Origin: Albimonas sp963977235 | GTDB taxonomy: Bacteria > Pseudomonadota > Alphaproteobacteria > Rhodobacterales > Rhodobacteraceae | Length of the DNA stretch: 64,000 nt | Direction: 5' to 3' | Assembly: GCF_963977235.1 (NCBI RefSeq) | Contig: NZ_CAXBOD010000009.1 | Location: 51,717-115,716, forward strand | Shown: positions 8,488-16,287 of the stretch, piece after piece | Position numbering within the stretch: the first letter of the stretch is position 1 | Layout of the letters: each line of letters starts with the position of its first letter | Notes under the pieces: model-generated | What the model was told of the DNA's origin: nothing | The model's input: only the letters and a program-made list of their open reading frames with translations | Databases searched by the model: none | Program-made: the position numbers and the translations under genes

Positions 8488-9510
8488 ATGCGCGTCTATT
8501 ACGATCGCGACTGCGACATCAACCTGATCAAGGACCTGAACGTGGCCGTGGTGGGCTACGGCTCGCAGGGCCACGCGCATATCCTCAACCTGAAGGACTC
8601 GGGCGCGAAGAACCTCGCCGTCGCCCTGCGTCCCGGCTCGGCGTCCGCCGCCAAGGCCGAGGCCGCCGGCCTCGAGGTCAAGGCGATCGACGAGGCGGCC
8701 AAGTGGGCCGACGTCATCATGATGGCCATGCCCGACGAGCTGCAGGCCGAGACCTACTACAAGCACATCCACGACAACCTGAAGGACGGCGCGGCGATCG
8801 CCTTCGCCCACGGCCTGAACGTGCACTTCGGCCTGATCGAGCCCAAGCCCGGCGTCGACGTGATCATGATGGCCCCCAAGGGCCCCGGCCACACCGTGCG
8901 CGGCGAGTTCCTCAAGGGCGGCGGCGTCCCCTGCCTGGTGGCGGTCAACCAGAACGCCTCGGGCCGCGCGCTCGAGATCGGTCTGTCCTACTGCTCGGGC
9001 ATCGGCGGCGGCCGGTCGGGCATCATCGAGACCGACTTCAAGGAAGAGTGCGAGACCGATCTGTTCGGCGAGCAGGCGGTCCTGTGCGGCGGCCTGGTCG
9101 AGCTGATCCGGATGGGCTTCGAGACCCTGGTCGAGGCCGGCTACGCCCCCGAGATGGCCTATTTCGAGTGCCTCCACGAGGTGAAGCTGATCGTGGACCT
9201 GATCTACGAGGGCGGCATCGCCAACATGAACTACTCGATCTCCAACACCGCGGAGTTCGGCGAGTATCACTCGGGCCCGCAGATCCTGCCCTACGACGAG
9301 ACCAAGGCCCGGATGAAGAAGGTCCTGACCGACATCCAGGACGGCCGCTTCGTCTCGGAGTGGATGCGCGAGCACAAGTCCGGCGCGGCGATGTTCAAGG
9401 CCATCCGCCGCAACAACGACGCCCACCAGATCGAGGAAGTCGGCGAGCGTCTGCGCGCCATGATGCCCTGGATCGCCGACAACAAGATGGTCGACAAGGC
9501 GAAGAACTGA
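8488..9510 (+). CDS. ilvC: Ketol-acid reductoisomerase (NADP+), class I
   Basis: 340-aa class I acetohydroxyacid isomeroreductase, the second common step of valine, leucine and isoleucine synthesis in the cytosol. The start MRVYYDRDCDINLIKD is typical, with GGGGAGA eight bases upstream as ribosome-binding site. The NADPH site VGYGSQGHAHILNLKDSG and the metal-binding acidic residues (TDLFGEQAVLCGG; EMAYFECLHE) are intact, as is the C-terminal knotted domain (ISNTAEFGEYHSGP). It is monocistronic here, bounded by terminators on both sides. I could not identify a leader-peptide attenuator in the 170-base upstream region. Confidence 0.97.
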   Translation: MRVYYDRDCDINLIKDLNVAVVGYGSQGHAHILNLKDSGAKNLAVALRPGSASAAKAEAAGLEVKAIDEAAKWADVIMMAMPDELQAETYYKHIHDNLKDGAAIAFAHGLNVHFGLIEPKPGVDVIMMAPKGPGHTVRGEFLKGGGVPCLVAVNQNASGRALEIGLSYCSGIGGGRSGIIETDFKEECETDLFGEQAVLCGGLVELIRMGFETLVEAGYAPEMAYFECLHEVKLIVDLIYEGGIANMNYSISNTAEFGEYHSGPQILPYDETKARMKKVLTDIQDGRFVSEWMREHKSGAAMFKAIRRNNDAHQIEEVGERLRAMMPWIADNKMVDKAKN

Positions 9511-9537
9511 TCCCGGCCTCGCCGGATCGCGTTTCAC

Positions 9538-9567
9538 GGGGCGCCGCGAGGGATCGCGGCGCCCCTT
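9538..9567 (+). terminator. Rho-independent terminator of ilvC
   Basis: Perfect 12-bp stem (9538-9549 with 9554-9565) closing a GGGA loop, then TTCT. It starts 27 bases after the ilvC stop codon. Confidence 0.85.
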
Positions 9568-9773
9568 CTGCATGGCGCCCGCCCTCTGCCGCCGCCCCGC
9601 GGCCCTGTCGGCGCGCCTGAACGGCCCTCCTGCCAGCCGCCGGACGGGTTCAGGCGCCGGTCCGCGGAAAACTCGGGGCCAGGCCGCGGCAATGCGCGGG
9701 TTTCGGCGCCCCATCGCCTTGTTCCGCGACACTCCTGAGAGAGACCCCGAAACCAGCGCAGGAGCCCGGACCC

Positions 9774-11003
9774 ATGAAGATCCGATCTCTCATCCTCGCC
9801 GGGGTCGCGGCCGGCGCCCTGCTCGCGCCCGTCGCGGCGCCCGCAGTCCAGTCGATCCCGATTCCCGCCTCCGGTCCCGCCGGAGCCGAGGTGCTCCATG
9901 TGGCCGGCAAGAAGGACAAGGCGCAGAAGAAACAGGCCGGCGAGCAGCGCAAGGGCGCAAAGAAGGCCAAGCGCAAGGGCGGCGGCAAACGCCACGCCGG
10001 CGCCGGCCGCAAGGGCGGCGAGGCCGGCAAGACGGCCGGCGGCAAGCGCGAGGCCCGCCGCGACGTGCGCAAGGCCGACAAGCCCGGCAAGATCCGGGAT
10101 CGCGCGGCGGCCGCGCGCCGCGACGGCGGCGCCGAGCGTCGGGCCGTGCGCGCCTGGCGCGACGAGCGACGCGACGACCGTCGCGAAGCCCGCCGCGAGG
10201 ACCGCCGGCAGGACGATCCGCGCCTGCTGTATCGCCACGGCAATCGCGACGATCCCCGCCCCGCCGCTCGCGACTGGCGCGACGACGACCGATCGAAAGT
10301 GGCGCGCCGGGGCTGGGATGCCGACGAGCGCCGCCGCGTGGCCTGGCGCGACGACGACCACCGGCGCGCGGCCTGGCGCGACGACGACCGCCGGCGCGCG
10401 GCCTGGCGCGACGATGATGGCCGGCGCGCGGCCTGGCGCGACGACGACCGCCGCCGCGGCGACCTCTATGGCTGGCGCGATGACGATCCTCGCGGCCGCC
10501 GCGGCGGATACTGGCGCGACGACCGCCACGATCGCCACGGCTGGCGCGAGGCCTCGCGCCACGACGATCGCCACGACCGCGAGTTCCGCCGCGACCGCGC
10601 GTTCCTGCTGTTCGCGCCCGACCGCCGCGTCACGGGCTGGAGCGAGCCGCGCCGCGTGCGGGTGAACCCGACGCCCGGCGCGCGCTGGGATCGGCGGGTG
10701 GCCGCGGCGACGCCCCTGTTCGACTGGCGCCCGGCGCCGGTGACCTCCCTGTTCGGACTCGGCTCGGCCGCGCACGCCTATCCCTACGGCTGGGACTATG
10801 CGCCCCGGCCGCGAGGCGTGCGGGTCGCCGACACCTATCGCTCGGGCGTCTACCGCACCCCCTACCTCTCGCCCTATTCCGGCGCCTACCAGGCCTGGCG
10901 ACCGGACGCGTTCGACGTGGGCTATGGCTATGCCGGATCGGGGAGCCTGTTTGGCGACCTCGCCGCGCCGCTGACCGCGCTGGCGCTGGCGGCTTTCCTC
11001 TGA
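9774..11003 (+). CDS. Exported low-complexity protein with Arg/Asp-rich tandem repeats
   Basis: Unrecognised 409-aa protein. A signal peptide (MKIRSLILAGVAAGALLAPV) is followed by a lysine-rich block at about residues 42-105. A region of about 130 residues built from tryptophan-arginine-aspartate motifs follows, including four exact 10-residue units of the form RR(V/A)AWRDDD(H/R/G) at about residues 187-226. The last third is different: aromatic and ordered, with tyrosine/proline-rich segments (GWDYAPRPRGVRVADTYRSG) and a hydrophobic tail. Both codon periodicity and the signal peptide support a real gene. Similar 'RcnB-like' or Arg/Asp-rich envelope proteins exist, but the resemblance here is only compositional. 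It has no obvious operon partner. Confidence 0.7.
   Translation: MKIRSLILAGVAAGALLAPVAAPAVQSIPIPASGPAGAEVLHVAGKKDKAQKKQAGEQRKGAKKAKRKGGGKRHAGAGRKGGEAGKTAGGKREARRDVRKADKPGKIRDRAAAARRDGGAERRAVRAWRDERRDDRREARREDRRQDDPRLLYRHGNRDDPRPAARDWRDDDRSKVARRGWDADERRRVAWRDDDHRRAAWRDDDRRRAAWRDDDGRRAAWRDDDRRRGDLYGWRDDDPRGRRGGYWRDDRHDRHGWREASRHDDRHDREFRRDRAFLLFAPDRRVTGWSEPRRVRVNPTPGARWDRRVAAATPLFDWRPAPVTSLFGLGSAAHAYPYGWDYAPRPRGVRVADTYRSGVYRTPYLSPYSGAYQAWRPDAFDVGYGYAGSGSLFGDLAAPLTALALAAFL
10332..10451 (+). repeat. Four 30-bp in-frame tandem repeats
   Basis: Units begin at 10332, 10362, 10392 and 10422. Each codes ten residues (RRxAWRDDDx), and they differ from one another by only a few bases. The near identity at synonymous positions indicates recent duplication rather than selection on protein alone. 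Looser WRDDD/WRDD motifs continue on both sides. Confidence 0.9.
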
Positions 11004-11121
11004 GGCGGCGGCGGCGGGGGCGCCCGCGCCCCCTGCCGTCGCCGGCATGGAAACGATCCGTGTCCCTTGGCCTGCGCCCCCGGCCGGCCTACGGTCCCCT
11101 CGACCAGCGCCGGAGCCGCCG

Positions 11122-11712
11122 ATGACCGCCCCCCTTTCCCCCGAGCTCGCCCTCGACCAGCGCCCCGGACTGCCCGAGGACCTCCGCTTCCTGCTGGGCG
11201 ACTACCCCCGGCTGATCTGGGGCGATCACCCCAACTTCGGGCCGACCACGCGATTCTACCTCGATCGCCACGCCATGTTCCGCGAGGCGATGACCGTGAT
11301 GACCCGCCTGACCGACGAGGCGCTGGACGGCGCCAAGACCTCGAGCCGGTGGAGCAAGGAGTTCGGGCGCATCGCCGGCTTCTTCCTTCAGCAGCTGCAC
11401 GGACACCACCAGATCGAGGACGTGCACTACTTCCCCGCCCTGGTGAAGCTGCAGCCCGGCCTGCAGCGCGGGTTCGACATCCTCGACCGCGACCACCACA
11501 CGATCCATGACGCGCTCGACCGGTTCCAGGCGGGCGCGGTGGGGGCGCTGAACGCGCTGCAGGCGGCGCCCTCGGACCCCAAGCGACCGGTGGCCGACGT
11601 GCTCGAGGAGCTCAGGCGCATGGACCGGCTGCTCGACCGCCACCTCTTCGACGAGGAGGAGATCGTGATCCCGATCATGCTCGACGCCGGCGAGGACTCG
11701 CTCGGGCTCTGA
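11122..11712 (+). CDS. Hemerythrin domain-containing protein
   Basis: 196-aa cytosolic protein with a hemerythrin-like HHE fold, which binds a di-iron centre and usually O2, NO or redox signals. Candidate ligands lie in the expected order: YLDRHAMF (His50), HGHHQIEDVHYFPAL (residues 93-107), DRDHHTIHDALD (residues 122-133) and LDRHLFDEEEIVIP (residues 171-184). The ATG at 11122 gives MTAPLSPELALDQ; an earlier in-frame ATG at 11047 adds a proline-rich stretch I regard as untranslated. It stands alone, convergent with the DUF4864 gene. The specific ligand or process is not indicated. Confidence 0.9.
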   Translation: MTAPLSPELALDQRPGLPEDLRFLLGDYPRLIWGDHPNFGPTTRFYLDRHAMFREAMTVMTRLTDEALDGAKTSSRWSKEFGRIAGFFLQQLHGHHQIEDVHYFPALVKLQPGLQRGFDILDRDHHTIHDALDRFQAGAVGALNALQAAPSDPKRPVADVLEELRRMDRLLDRHLFDEEEIVIPIMLDAGEDSLGL

Positions 11713-11738
11713 GGCCCGCCGCCGGAGGCCGCCCCCGG

Positions 11739-12233
11739 TCAGACGCCGGTCGCCTCCGGCTTGCGCAGGGTGACGCCGTCGATGCGCCAGCCCCCGTCGA
11801 GCGGCATCATGAAATAGTCCGCGATCCACAGCGCGCCCGAGGCGTCGCGCAGGCTCACCGACTGGCGCAGGCGCGGGCCGCTGGGGGTGAGCTCGGGGGC
11901 GAGCTCGCCAAAGCGCCACTCGCCCGGGCGCCAGACCATCGGGTAGCCCTGCCGCACCATCCGCCCGAAATTCTCCGCCGAGCCGAACAGGCCCTGGATG
12001 TCGGGCGAGGCGAAGCCGAAAGCGGCCTCGACATCGCCCGCAAGGAACGCCTTCAGCTGGCCGTCGATGGCCGCGCGCAGCTGGGCGACGGCGGCCTCGC
12101 CCACGCGCGGCGCCTCGGCCGGCTGCGCCCGGGGGGCGGAGCCCGGCGCCGGGGTCGCCGCCACGCACAGGCCGAGCGCCAGCGCCATGGCGAGGCGCCG
12201 CCCCATGGCTCGGGGCCGGGTGGTCGCGGTCAT
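11739..12233 (-). CDS. DUF4864 domain-containing exported protein
   Basis: 164-aa protein with an N-terminal signal sequence (AMALALGLCVAATPAPG) and a DUF4864 core: QLRAAIDGQLKAFLAGDVEAAFGFASPDI, then GRMVRQGYPMVWRPGEWRFGEL and DGGWRIDGVTL at the end. The fold is probably SnoaL/NTF2-like. No enzymatic role is known for the family. It is transcribed divergently from the YeeE/YedE sulfur-transport pair and shares the intergenic region that contains the SqrR-type operator. Co-regulation is therefore possible but not shown. Confidence 0.82.
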   Translation of the reverse strand: MTATTRPRAMGRRLAMALALGLCVAATPAPGSAPRAQPAEAPRVGEAAVAQLRAAIDGQLKAFLAGDVEAAFGFASPDIQGLFGSAENFGRMVRQGYPMVWRPGEWRFGELAPELTPSGPRLRQSVSLRDASGALWIADYFMMPLDGGWRIDGVTLRKPEATGV

Positions 12234-12310
12234 CGCCAGATCCTCCTTCGCCGTCTCGCCTGACAGAACATACGCGGGAAAACCCGGATCGGTTTGGTCT
12301 TCGCTCGACC

Positions 12311-12352
12311 TTGCGGAGGATCAGACGCTCATATATATTCGGTTTGTCGAAT
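12311..12352 (+). promoter_or_regulatory. Promoter with overlapping SqrR/BigR-type operator
   Basis: A -35 box TTGCGG (12311-12316), a 17-bp spacer and a -10 box TATATT (12334-12339) precede the yeeE-like gene. The palindrome ATTC-N8-GAAT occupies 12337-12352 and overlaps the -10 end. ATTC-N8-GAAT is the reported recognition pattern of the sulfide/polysulfide-responsive ArsR-family repressor SqrR/BigR in Rhodobacterales. The sequence match is direct; regulator identity is inferred. No sqrR gene is in the window. Confidence 0.75.
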
Positions 12353-12369
12353 TTGTTTGAGGTGACCCC

Positions 12370-12810
12370 ATGACCCCCGACTGGATTTCCGGCCTGCTGG
12401 GAGGCGCGCTGATCGGAGCCGCCTCGGGGCTTCTGCTGCTGGGCGCCGGGCGGATCGCCGGCGTCAGCGGCATGGTCGGCGGGCTGATCGAGGACCTGGC
12501 CCGCGGCCTGCCCGGCGGACGCGCGGGCCGGCGGCCGAGCGCCGAGACCGCCCTGTTCCTGCTGGGCCTGACCCTGGCGCCCGCGCTGTATCTGAGTCTC
12601 GGCGGGATCCGCGAGATTGTGGTCGAGGCCAGCGCCCCGACCCTGATCGTCTCGGGCCTGCTGGTGGGGTTCGGCACGCGCCTGGGCTCGGGGTGCACCT
12701 CGGGGCACGGGGTCTGCGGCGCGGCGCGGCTGTCGCGGCGCTCGCTGGCGGCGATGGGGGTGTTCATGGCCGCGGCCGTGGCGACCGTCGCGCTGGGCCG
12801 GCTGGTCTGA
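12370..12810 (+). CDS. YeeE/YedE family sulfur-transport protein (first half)
   Basis: 146-aa inner-membrane protein with about four hydrophobic segments and the family signature GSGCTSGHGVCGAARLSRRS near residue 104, whose cysteine is thought to handle sulfur compounds such as thiosulfate. GAGGTG stands just upstream of the ATG. In this family the protein is often split in two. The partner with the matching second half follows 12 bases downstream, so together they should form one transporter module (TsuA/YeeE-like or PmpA/PmpB-like). The promoter carries a sulfide-type operator. Import of a reduced sulfur species for detoxification or use is the likely role. Confidence 0.9.
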   Translation: MTPDWISGLLGGALIGAASGLLLLGAGRIAGVSGMVGGLIEDLARGLPGGRAGRRPSAETALFLLGLTLAPALYLSLGGIREIVVEASAPTLIVSGLLVGFGTRLGSGCTSGHGVCGAARLSRRSLAAMGVFMAAAVATVALGRLV

Positions 12811-12822
12811 GGGGAGATCGCG

Positions 12823-13263
12823 ATGCGCAAGCTTGTCGCCTTTGTCGCCGGCCTGGTCTTCGGGCTGGGTCTGCTGATCTCGGACATGGCCAATCCCGCA
12901 CGGGTGCTGGCCTTTCTGGACCTGCTCGCGATCCGCGAGGGGACCTGGGACCCCACGCTGATGGTCGTCATGGCCGGCGCGATGACGCTCAGCGCGATCG
13001 CCTGGCGGCTCGCGCGTCCGCGGCGCACGGCGCTGTTCGGGGGCGCGATGCCAGGGCCCGCCCGGCCCCGAATCGACGCGCGGCTGCTGATCGGCGCGAC
13101 CCTGTTCGGCGTCGGCTGGGGACTGTCGGGCATCTGCCCGGGCGCCGGGATCGCGGCGCTTGGCCTTGGCGGGGCGCCGGTGGCGCTGTTCCTCGCGGCG
13201 ATGGTCGCGGGCATGGCGCTGTTCGCCCTCTGGGAGCGCGGCCTCGCGCGGGTCGGCGCCTGA
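12823..13263 (+). CDS. DUF6691/YeeE-YedE family protein (second half)
   Basis: 146-aa membrane protein pairing with the preceding gene. It has four hydrophobic stretches and the second-half motif GVGWGLSGICPGAGIAALG near residue 92, with the conserved cysteine. GGGGAGA precedes the ATG. The two-gene arrangement is the one found near sulfide:quinone reductase, persulfide dioxygenase and SqrR/BigR regulators in related bacteria, although none of those genes is present here. Confidence 0.9.
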   Translation: MRKLVAFVAGLVFGLGLLISDMANPARVLAFLDLLAIREGTWDPTLMVVMAGAMTLSAIAWRLARPRRTALFGGAMPGPARPRIDARLLIGATLFGVGWGLSGICPGAGIAALGLGGAPVALFLAAMVAGMALFALWERGLARVGA

Positions 13264-13336
13264 GCGCGCGGAAAGGGTGGGCGCAACGGGGGCGCAGCGG
13301 GCGCGCGCGGAAAACTTCTTAGCCTTCTGGCGGGCT

Positions 13337-13356
13337 TGGTAAGGATCCATTTACCA
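13337..13356. promoter_or_regulatory. Inverted repeat upstream of a hypothetical exported protein
   Basis: TGGTAA-N8-TTACCA (13337-13342 and 13351-13356), about 50 bases before the start at 13405 in a locally A+T-enriched stretch. It could be an operator or part of the promoter. No known regulator pattern fits convincingly. Confidence 0.4.
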
Positions 13357-13404
13357 CGAACAGGCAGGCTCTGCGGGTCCCCCTCTCCCAGGACGGAGCC
13401 CGCC

Positions 13405-14148
13405 ATGTCCGGTCCCGGCCAGACCCGCCCGCTGTTCCCCCTTCGCCTCGCCGCGCTGCTGGCGACGACGCTGGCGCTCGCGCCCGCGGCCCCGGCGCTT
13501 GCCGGCGCCTGGACGGCCGAGGCGGGGACCAGCTTCCTCAGCACCGCGCTGGCCCCCGATCCCGACGGCCCCACCGGCCTGCGCCGCGACCGCTATGTCG
13601 AGCACGGGCTGCGCGACGGCCTGACCGTGGGGTTCAACAGCAACCAGGTGATCGACCCCGCCGAGCGGGAGCGGTTCGAGGGCCGGATCGAGGGCTTCGT
13701 GCGCGCCCGCCTGCTGAGCAGCGAGTCGGGCCACGTGGTCTCGGTCCAGGCCGAGGCGGGGGGCGGATTCTTCAAGACCGACGACGGCGGCGACGTGGCC
13801 GCGCGCCTGCTGTGGGGCCACGGCTTTGCAACCTCGCTGGGCGCCGCCTGGACCGAGGCCTCGGTCGGCTGGCGGATCGAGACCGCGGGCGGCGAGGCCG
13901 ACCGCGCGCTGGGCAGCTTCGTCGCCGGGCTGCGTCCCGCGCCGCGCTGGCTGGCGATGGCCCAGGTCGAGGCGGACATCGATGGCGAGGGCACCGGCCA
14001 GGCCTGGCAAGTCGCGCGCGTCTCGCTGATCGCGGTGCGCGAGATCGGGTCGGGCGACAGCCTCTCGATGCAGGTCGAGGCGACGCCCTGGAGCCGCGCG
14101 GTCACCGACGGCGTGCAGATCCGCCTCGGCCTGTGGCGGCGGTTCTAG
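13405..14148 (+). CDS. Hypothetical exported, probable outer-membrane beta-barrel protein
   Basis: 247-aa protein with a signal peptide (LAALLATTLALAPAAPALAG) and a mature part made of alternating strands that ends LGLWRRF, with a terminal phenylalanine as in outer-membrane barrels. Segments such as GLTVGFNSNQVIDP, GHVVSVQAEAGGGFF, GHGFATSLGAAWTEASVGWRIE and ARVSLIAVREIGSGDSLSMQ are typical of amphipathic barrel strands. The start ATG at 13405 was chosen for the signal peptide; the ORF opens 23 codons earlier without one. No family name or operon partner is apparent. Confidence 0.72.
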   Translation: MSGPGQTRPLFPLRLAALLATTLALAPAAPALAGAWTAEAGTSFLSTALAPDPDGPTGLRRDRYVEHGLRDGLTVGFNSNQVIDPAERERFEGRIEGFVRARLLSSESGHVVSVQAEAGGGFFKTDDGGDVAARLLWGHGFATSLGAAWTEASVGWRIETAGGEADRALGSFVAGLRPAPRWLAMAQVEADIDGEGTGQAWQVARVSLIAVREIGSGDSLSMQVEATPWSRAVTDGVQIRLGLWRRF

Positions 14149-14404
14149 GCCGGCCATCGCGGCCCGCAACGCCTGTTGGGCGCCCCTCCCGTCCCCTCCG
14201 CTGCAGGTCCCGACCGCCGCGGGCCGCGCCGCGCGCCGGGGTCCGGCGGCCTCGCGGCGGGGGCCCCTGGCCGTGGCGAAAGCTCCCCCTGGCCACCCCG
14301 GCTCGATGCAGCGCCCCCTCCCCCTCCGCCCCCGACGGAAAAACAACCGCCCGGCGTGAAAATCCGCGAGCGCCCTCTTGCGAAGCCGGGGGCCTCGCCC
14401 ATCT

Positions 14405-14423
14405 ATGTAAATGTGATTTACAT
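14405..14423. promoter_or_regulatory. 19-bp perfect palindrome upstream of the DUF2852 gene
   Basis: ATGTAAAT-GTG-ATTTACAT (14405-14423) lies 33 bases before the start codon, in a short A+T-rich island within very G+C-rich DNA. It is almost certainly the binding site of a dimeric regulator. It also contains TGT-N11-ACA, one base short of the PpsR/CrtJ spacing, so I do not assign it to that regulator. Confidence 0.75.
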
Positions 14424-14455
14424 TCACATCGCGACCTGAGAGGACCGAGACGGAG

Positions 14456-14836
14456 ATGGACAGGATAAAAGACCTGCTGAAACGCGCGGAAGCCACGCTG
14501 GATCACTGGGGCAAGCCCGGCTGGATCGGAGCGATGGTCTTCCTCTTCATCGTGGCATGGCCGCTGGGCCTCGCCTTTCTCTTCTACATGATCTGGAGCG
14601 GACGCATGGGCAAGGGCTGCAATTCTCGCTGGAAACGCAGCGGACGCGGGGTTTACCGGTCGAGCGGAAACACCGCTTTCGACAGCTACAAGGAGGAGAC
14701 GCTGCGCCGTCTCGAGGAGGAGCAGGAGGCGTTCCAGTCCTTCCTCGACCGCCTGCGCAAGGCCAAGGACCAGGCTGAGTTCGACCAGTTCATGGACGAC
14801 CGCCGCCGTCCGGCGCCCGACTCCGCCCCGGCCTGA
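14456..14836 (+). CDS. DUF2852 domain-containing membrane protein
   Basis: 126-aa protein with one strong transmembrane segment (GWIGAMVFLFIVAWPLGLAFLFYMIW, about residues 22-47) and a charged cytoplasmic tail predicted to be helical (DSYKEETLRRLEEEQEAFQSFLDRL). The sequence from FYMIWSGRM to SGNTAFDSYK is characteristic of DUF2852, which is common in Rhodobacterales and Rhizobiales. Function is unknown. It is a single gene with a striking palindromic operator upstream, so its expression is probably tightly controlled. Confidence 0.88.
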   Translation: MDRIKDLLKRAEATLDHWGKPGWIGAMVFLFIVAWPLGLAFLFYMIWSGRMGKGCNSRWKRSGRGVYRSSGNTAFDSYKEETLRRLEEEQEAFQSFLDRLRKAKDQAEFDQFMDDRRRPAPDSAPA

Positions 14837-15320
14837 GGCAGCCATGGCGGGCGGCCGCCCGGGCCCCGGGCCCGGCGGCCCCCGCCTCGCCGCGCAGCTG
14901 ACCTGAGCCTGACGCCGACCGGCCCCCCGCGCCCGGTCGGCGCCGACACCGACCGGCCAAACGGGCTGGCCCCAAAGACCGGCCCGCTTGGGCGCACGGC
15001 GCCCGAGCGGGCCGCGGCCCCGGCGGCGGGGTCTTCCCCTCTCCCCCGATGCCGGGGCCTGCAACGCCCGGAGCTCTCGCAGCCTCCGGGCGTTCGCCGT
15101 GAGGGATTGCGCGCGACCCGCCCGCATCCATTTCGCGGCGTCACCCCGCACCGTGTCCAGATCTCGCGCGGCACTTGGTTTTGCCAACGAACGAACCGCC
15201 CCGAAACCATGGCGCCGGCGCCATGATCGCGCAGTCGGGCGGCAGTTTGCGCCGCGGGAATGATGACGCCTTGATGACCGCCTGCTAGGGTGCGACTCGT
15301 TTCAGAGCGTCCAGAGGTCC
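14837..15320. other. 484-base intergenic region
   Basis: No gene is convincing here. The left part is GC-rich with several short self-complementary runs (for example near 14860-14885) but no T tract. The right part, from about 15160, is less G+C rich and should hold the bpt promoter, although I cannot point to a clear -35/-10 pair. Confidence 0.4.
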
Positions 15321-16148
15321 ATGAGCCACCATCAGGGAAAGATCGCGCCGCAGTTCTTCGTGACGGCCCCGCAGCCCTGCCCTTACCTGGACGGGCGGTC
15401 CGAGCGGAAGTTGTTCACCACGCTGCGCAATCCCGACGCCTCGGCCGTCAACGACTTCCTGTCGCTGCGCGGCTTTCGGCGCAGTCAAGGCGTCGTCTAC
15501 CGCCCCTCTTGCGCAGGCTGCAACGCCTGCCTGTCCACCCGCATCCCGGTCGAGGGGTTCCAGCCCGGCCGCACCCTTCGACGGGTGCGCGCGCGCAACG
15601 CCGACCTGACGCGCAACGCCGCCGAGGCCCAGGCGACCGAGGATCAGTACGACCTGTTCCGCCGCTATCTTGACCGCCGCCACGCCGACGGCGGCATGGC
15701 CGAGATGGACGCCTTCGAGTTCGCCGCGATGATCGAGGAGACGCCGGTCCGCACCCGCGTCGTCGAGTATCGCCGCGCCCCCAACCGCGAGATCGGAGAG
15801 CGCGGGCCCGACGTGCTGGTCGGCGCCTGCCTGACCGACGTGCTCGCCGACGGGCTGTCGATGGTCTACTCGTTCTTCGATCCCGACGAGGACCGGCGCA
15901 GCCTCGGCACCTGGATGATCCTCGACCACCTCGAGATCGCGCGCGCGGCGGGCCTGCCCTATGTCTATCTCGGCTACTGGGTGCCCGGCTCGCCGAAGAT
16001 GAACTACAAGGCCAGGTTCACCCCGTTCGAGGTCTACCAGGGCGAAACCTGGCGCCGCGTCGAGGCGCCTGAGCGGGTCAGCGCCGACGGCCCCGCCATG
16101 CCCTCCGACCCGATCGCCGACCAGGTCGCCCGCCTGATGAACGGCTGA
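15321..16148 (+). CDS. bpt: Aspartate/glutamate leucyl (or arginyl) transferase
   Basis: 275-aa aminoacyl-tRNA--protein transferase of the Bpt/ATE family, which adds a destabilising residue to the N-terminus of proteins and so feeds the ClpS-ClpAP N-end rule pathway. N-terminal domain: PCPYLDGRSERKLFTTL and the cysteine cluster PSCAGCNACLSTRIPV. C-terminal domain: SMVYSFFDPDEDRRSLGTWMI and LGYWVPGSPKMNYKARFTPFE. The length and motifs match bacterial Bpt. It appears monocistronic, convergent with galM. Confidence 0.94.
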   Translation: MSHHQGKIAPQFFVTAPQPCPYLDGRSERKLFTTLRNPDASAVNDFLSLRGFRRSQGVVYRPSCAGCNACLSTRIPVEGFQPGRTLRRVRARNADLTRNAAEAQATEDQYDLFRRYLDRRHADGGMAEMDAFEFAAMIEETPVRTRVVEYRRAPNREIGERGPDVLVGACLTDVLADGLSMVYSFFDPDEDRRSLGTWMILDHLEIARAAGLPYVYLGYWVPGSPKMNYKARFTPFEVYQGETWRRVEAPERVSADGPAMPSDPIADQVARLMNG

Positions 16149-16243
16149 GACCGGCGCCCTCGCCTTCCTGCCTCCCGAAGCCCCTGGGGCCGCCCCGAGG
16201 ACCCTGCCGGTTGTCTGACGGCAGCACTTGCGGTCCGCGTGGG

Positions 16244-16283
16244 AAAATCCCCGAGGAGCGCCGCCCCAGCGCCCCTCGGGGAT
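16244..16283 (-). terminator. Rho-independent terminator of galM
   Basis: On the minus strand a 15-bp stem (16269-16283 with 16247-16261, one G-U pair) is followed by TTTTCCC. It begins five bases after the galM stop codon. Confidence 0.87.
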
Positions 16284-16287
16284 GGGA

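Noticed and set aside
11047..11121. N-terminal extension of the hemerythrin protein
   Set aside because: Proline/arginine-rich, without a ribosome-binding site. The ATG at 11122 gives a normal start.
14405..14423. PpsR/CrtJ box upstream of the DUF2852 gene
   Set aside because: The TGT and ACA triplets are 11 apart rather than 12, and no photosynthesis genes are in the window. I keep it as an operator of unknown regulator.
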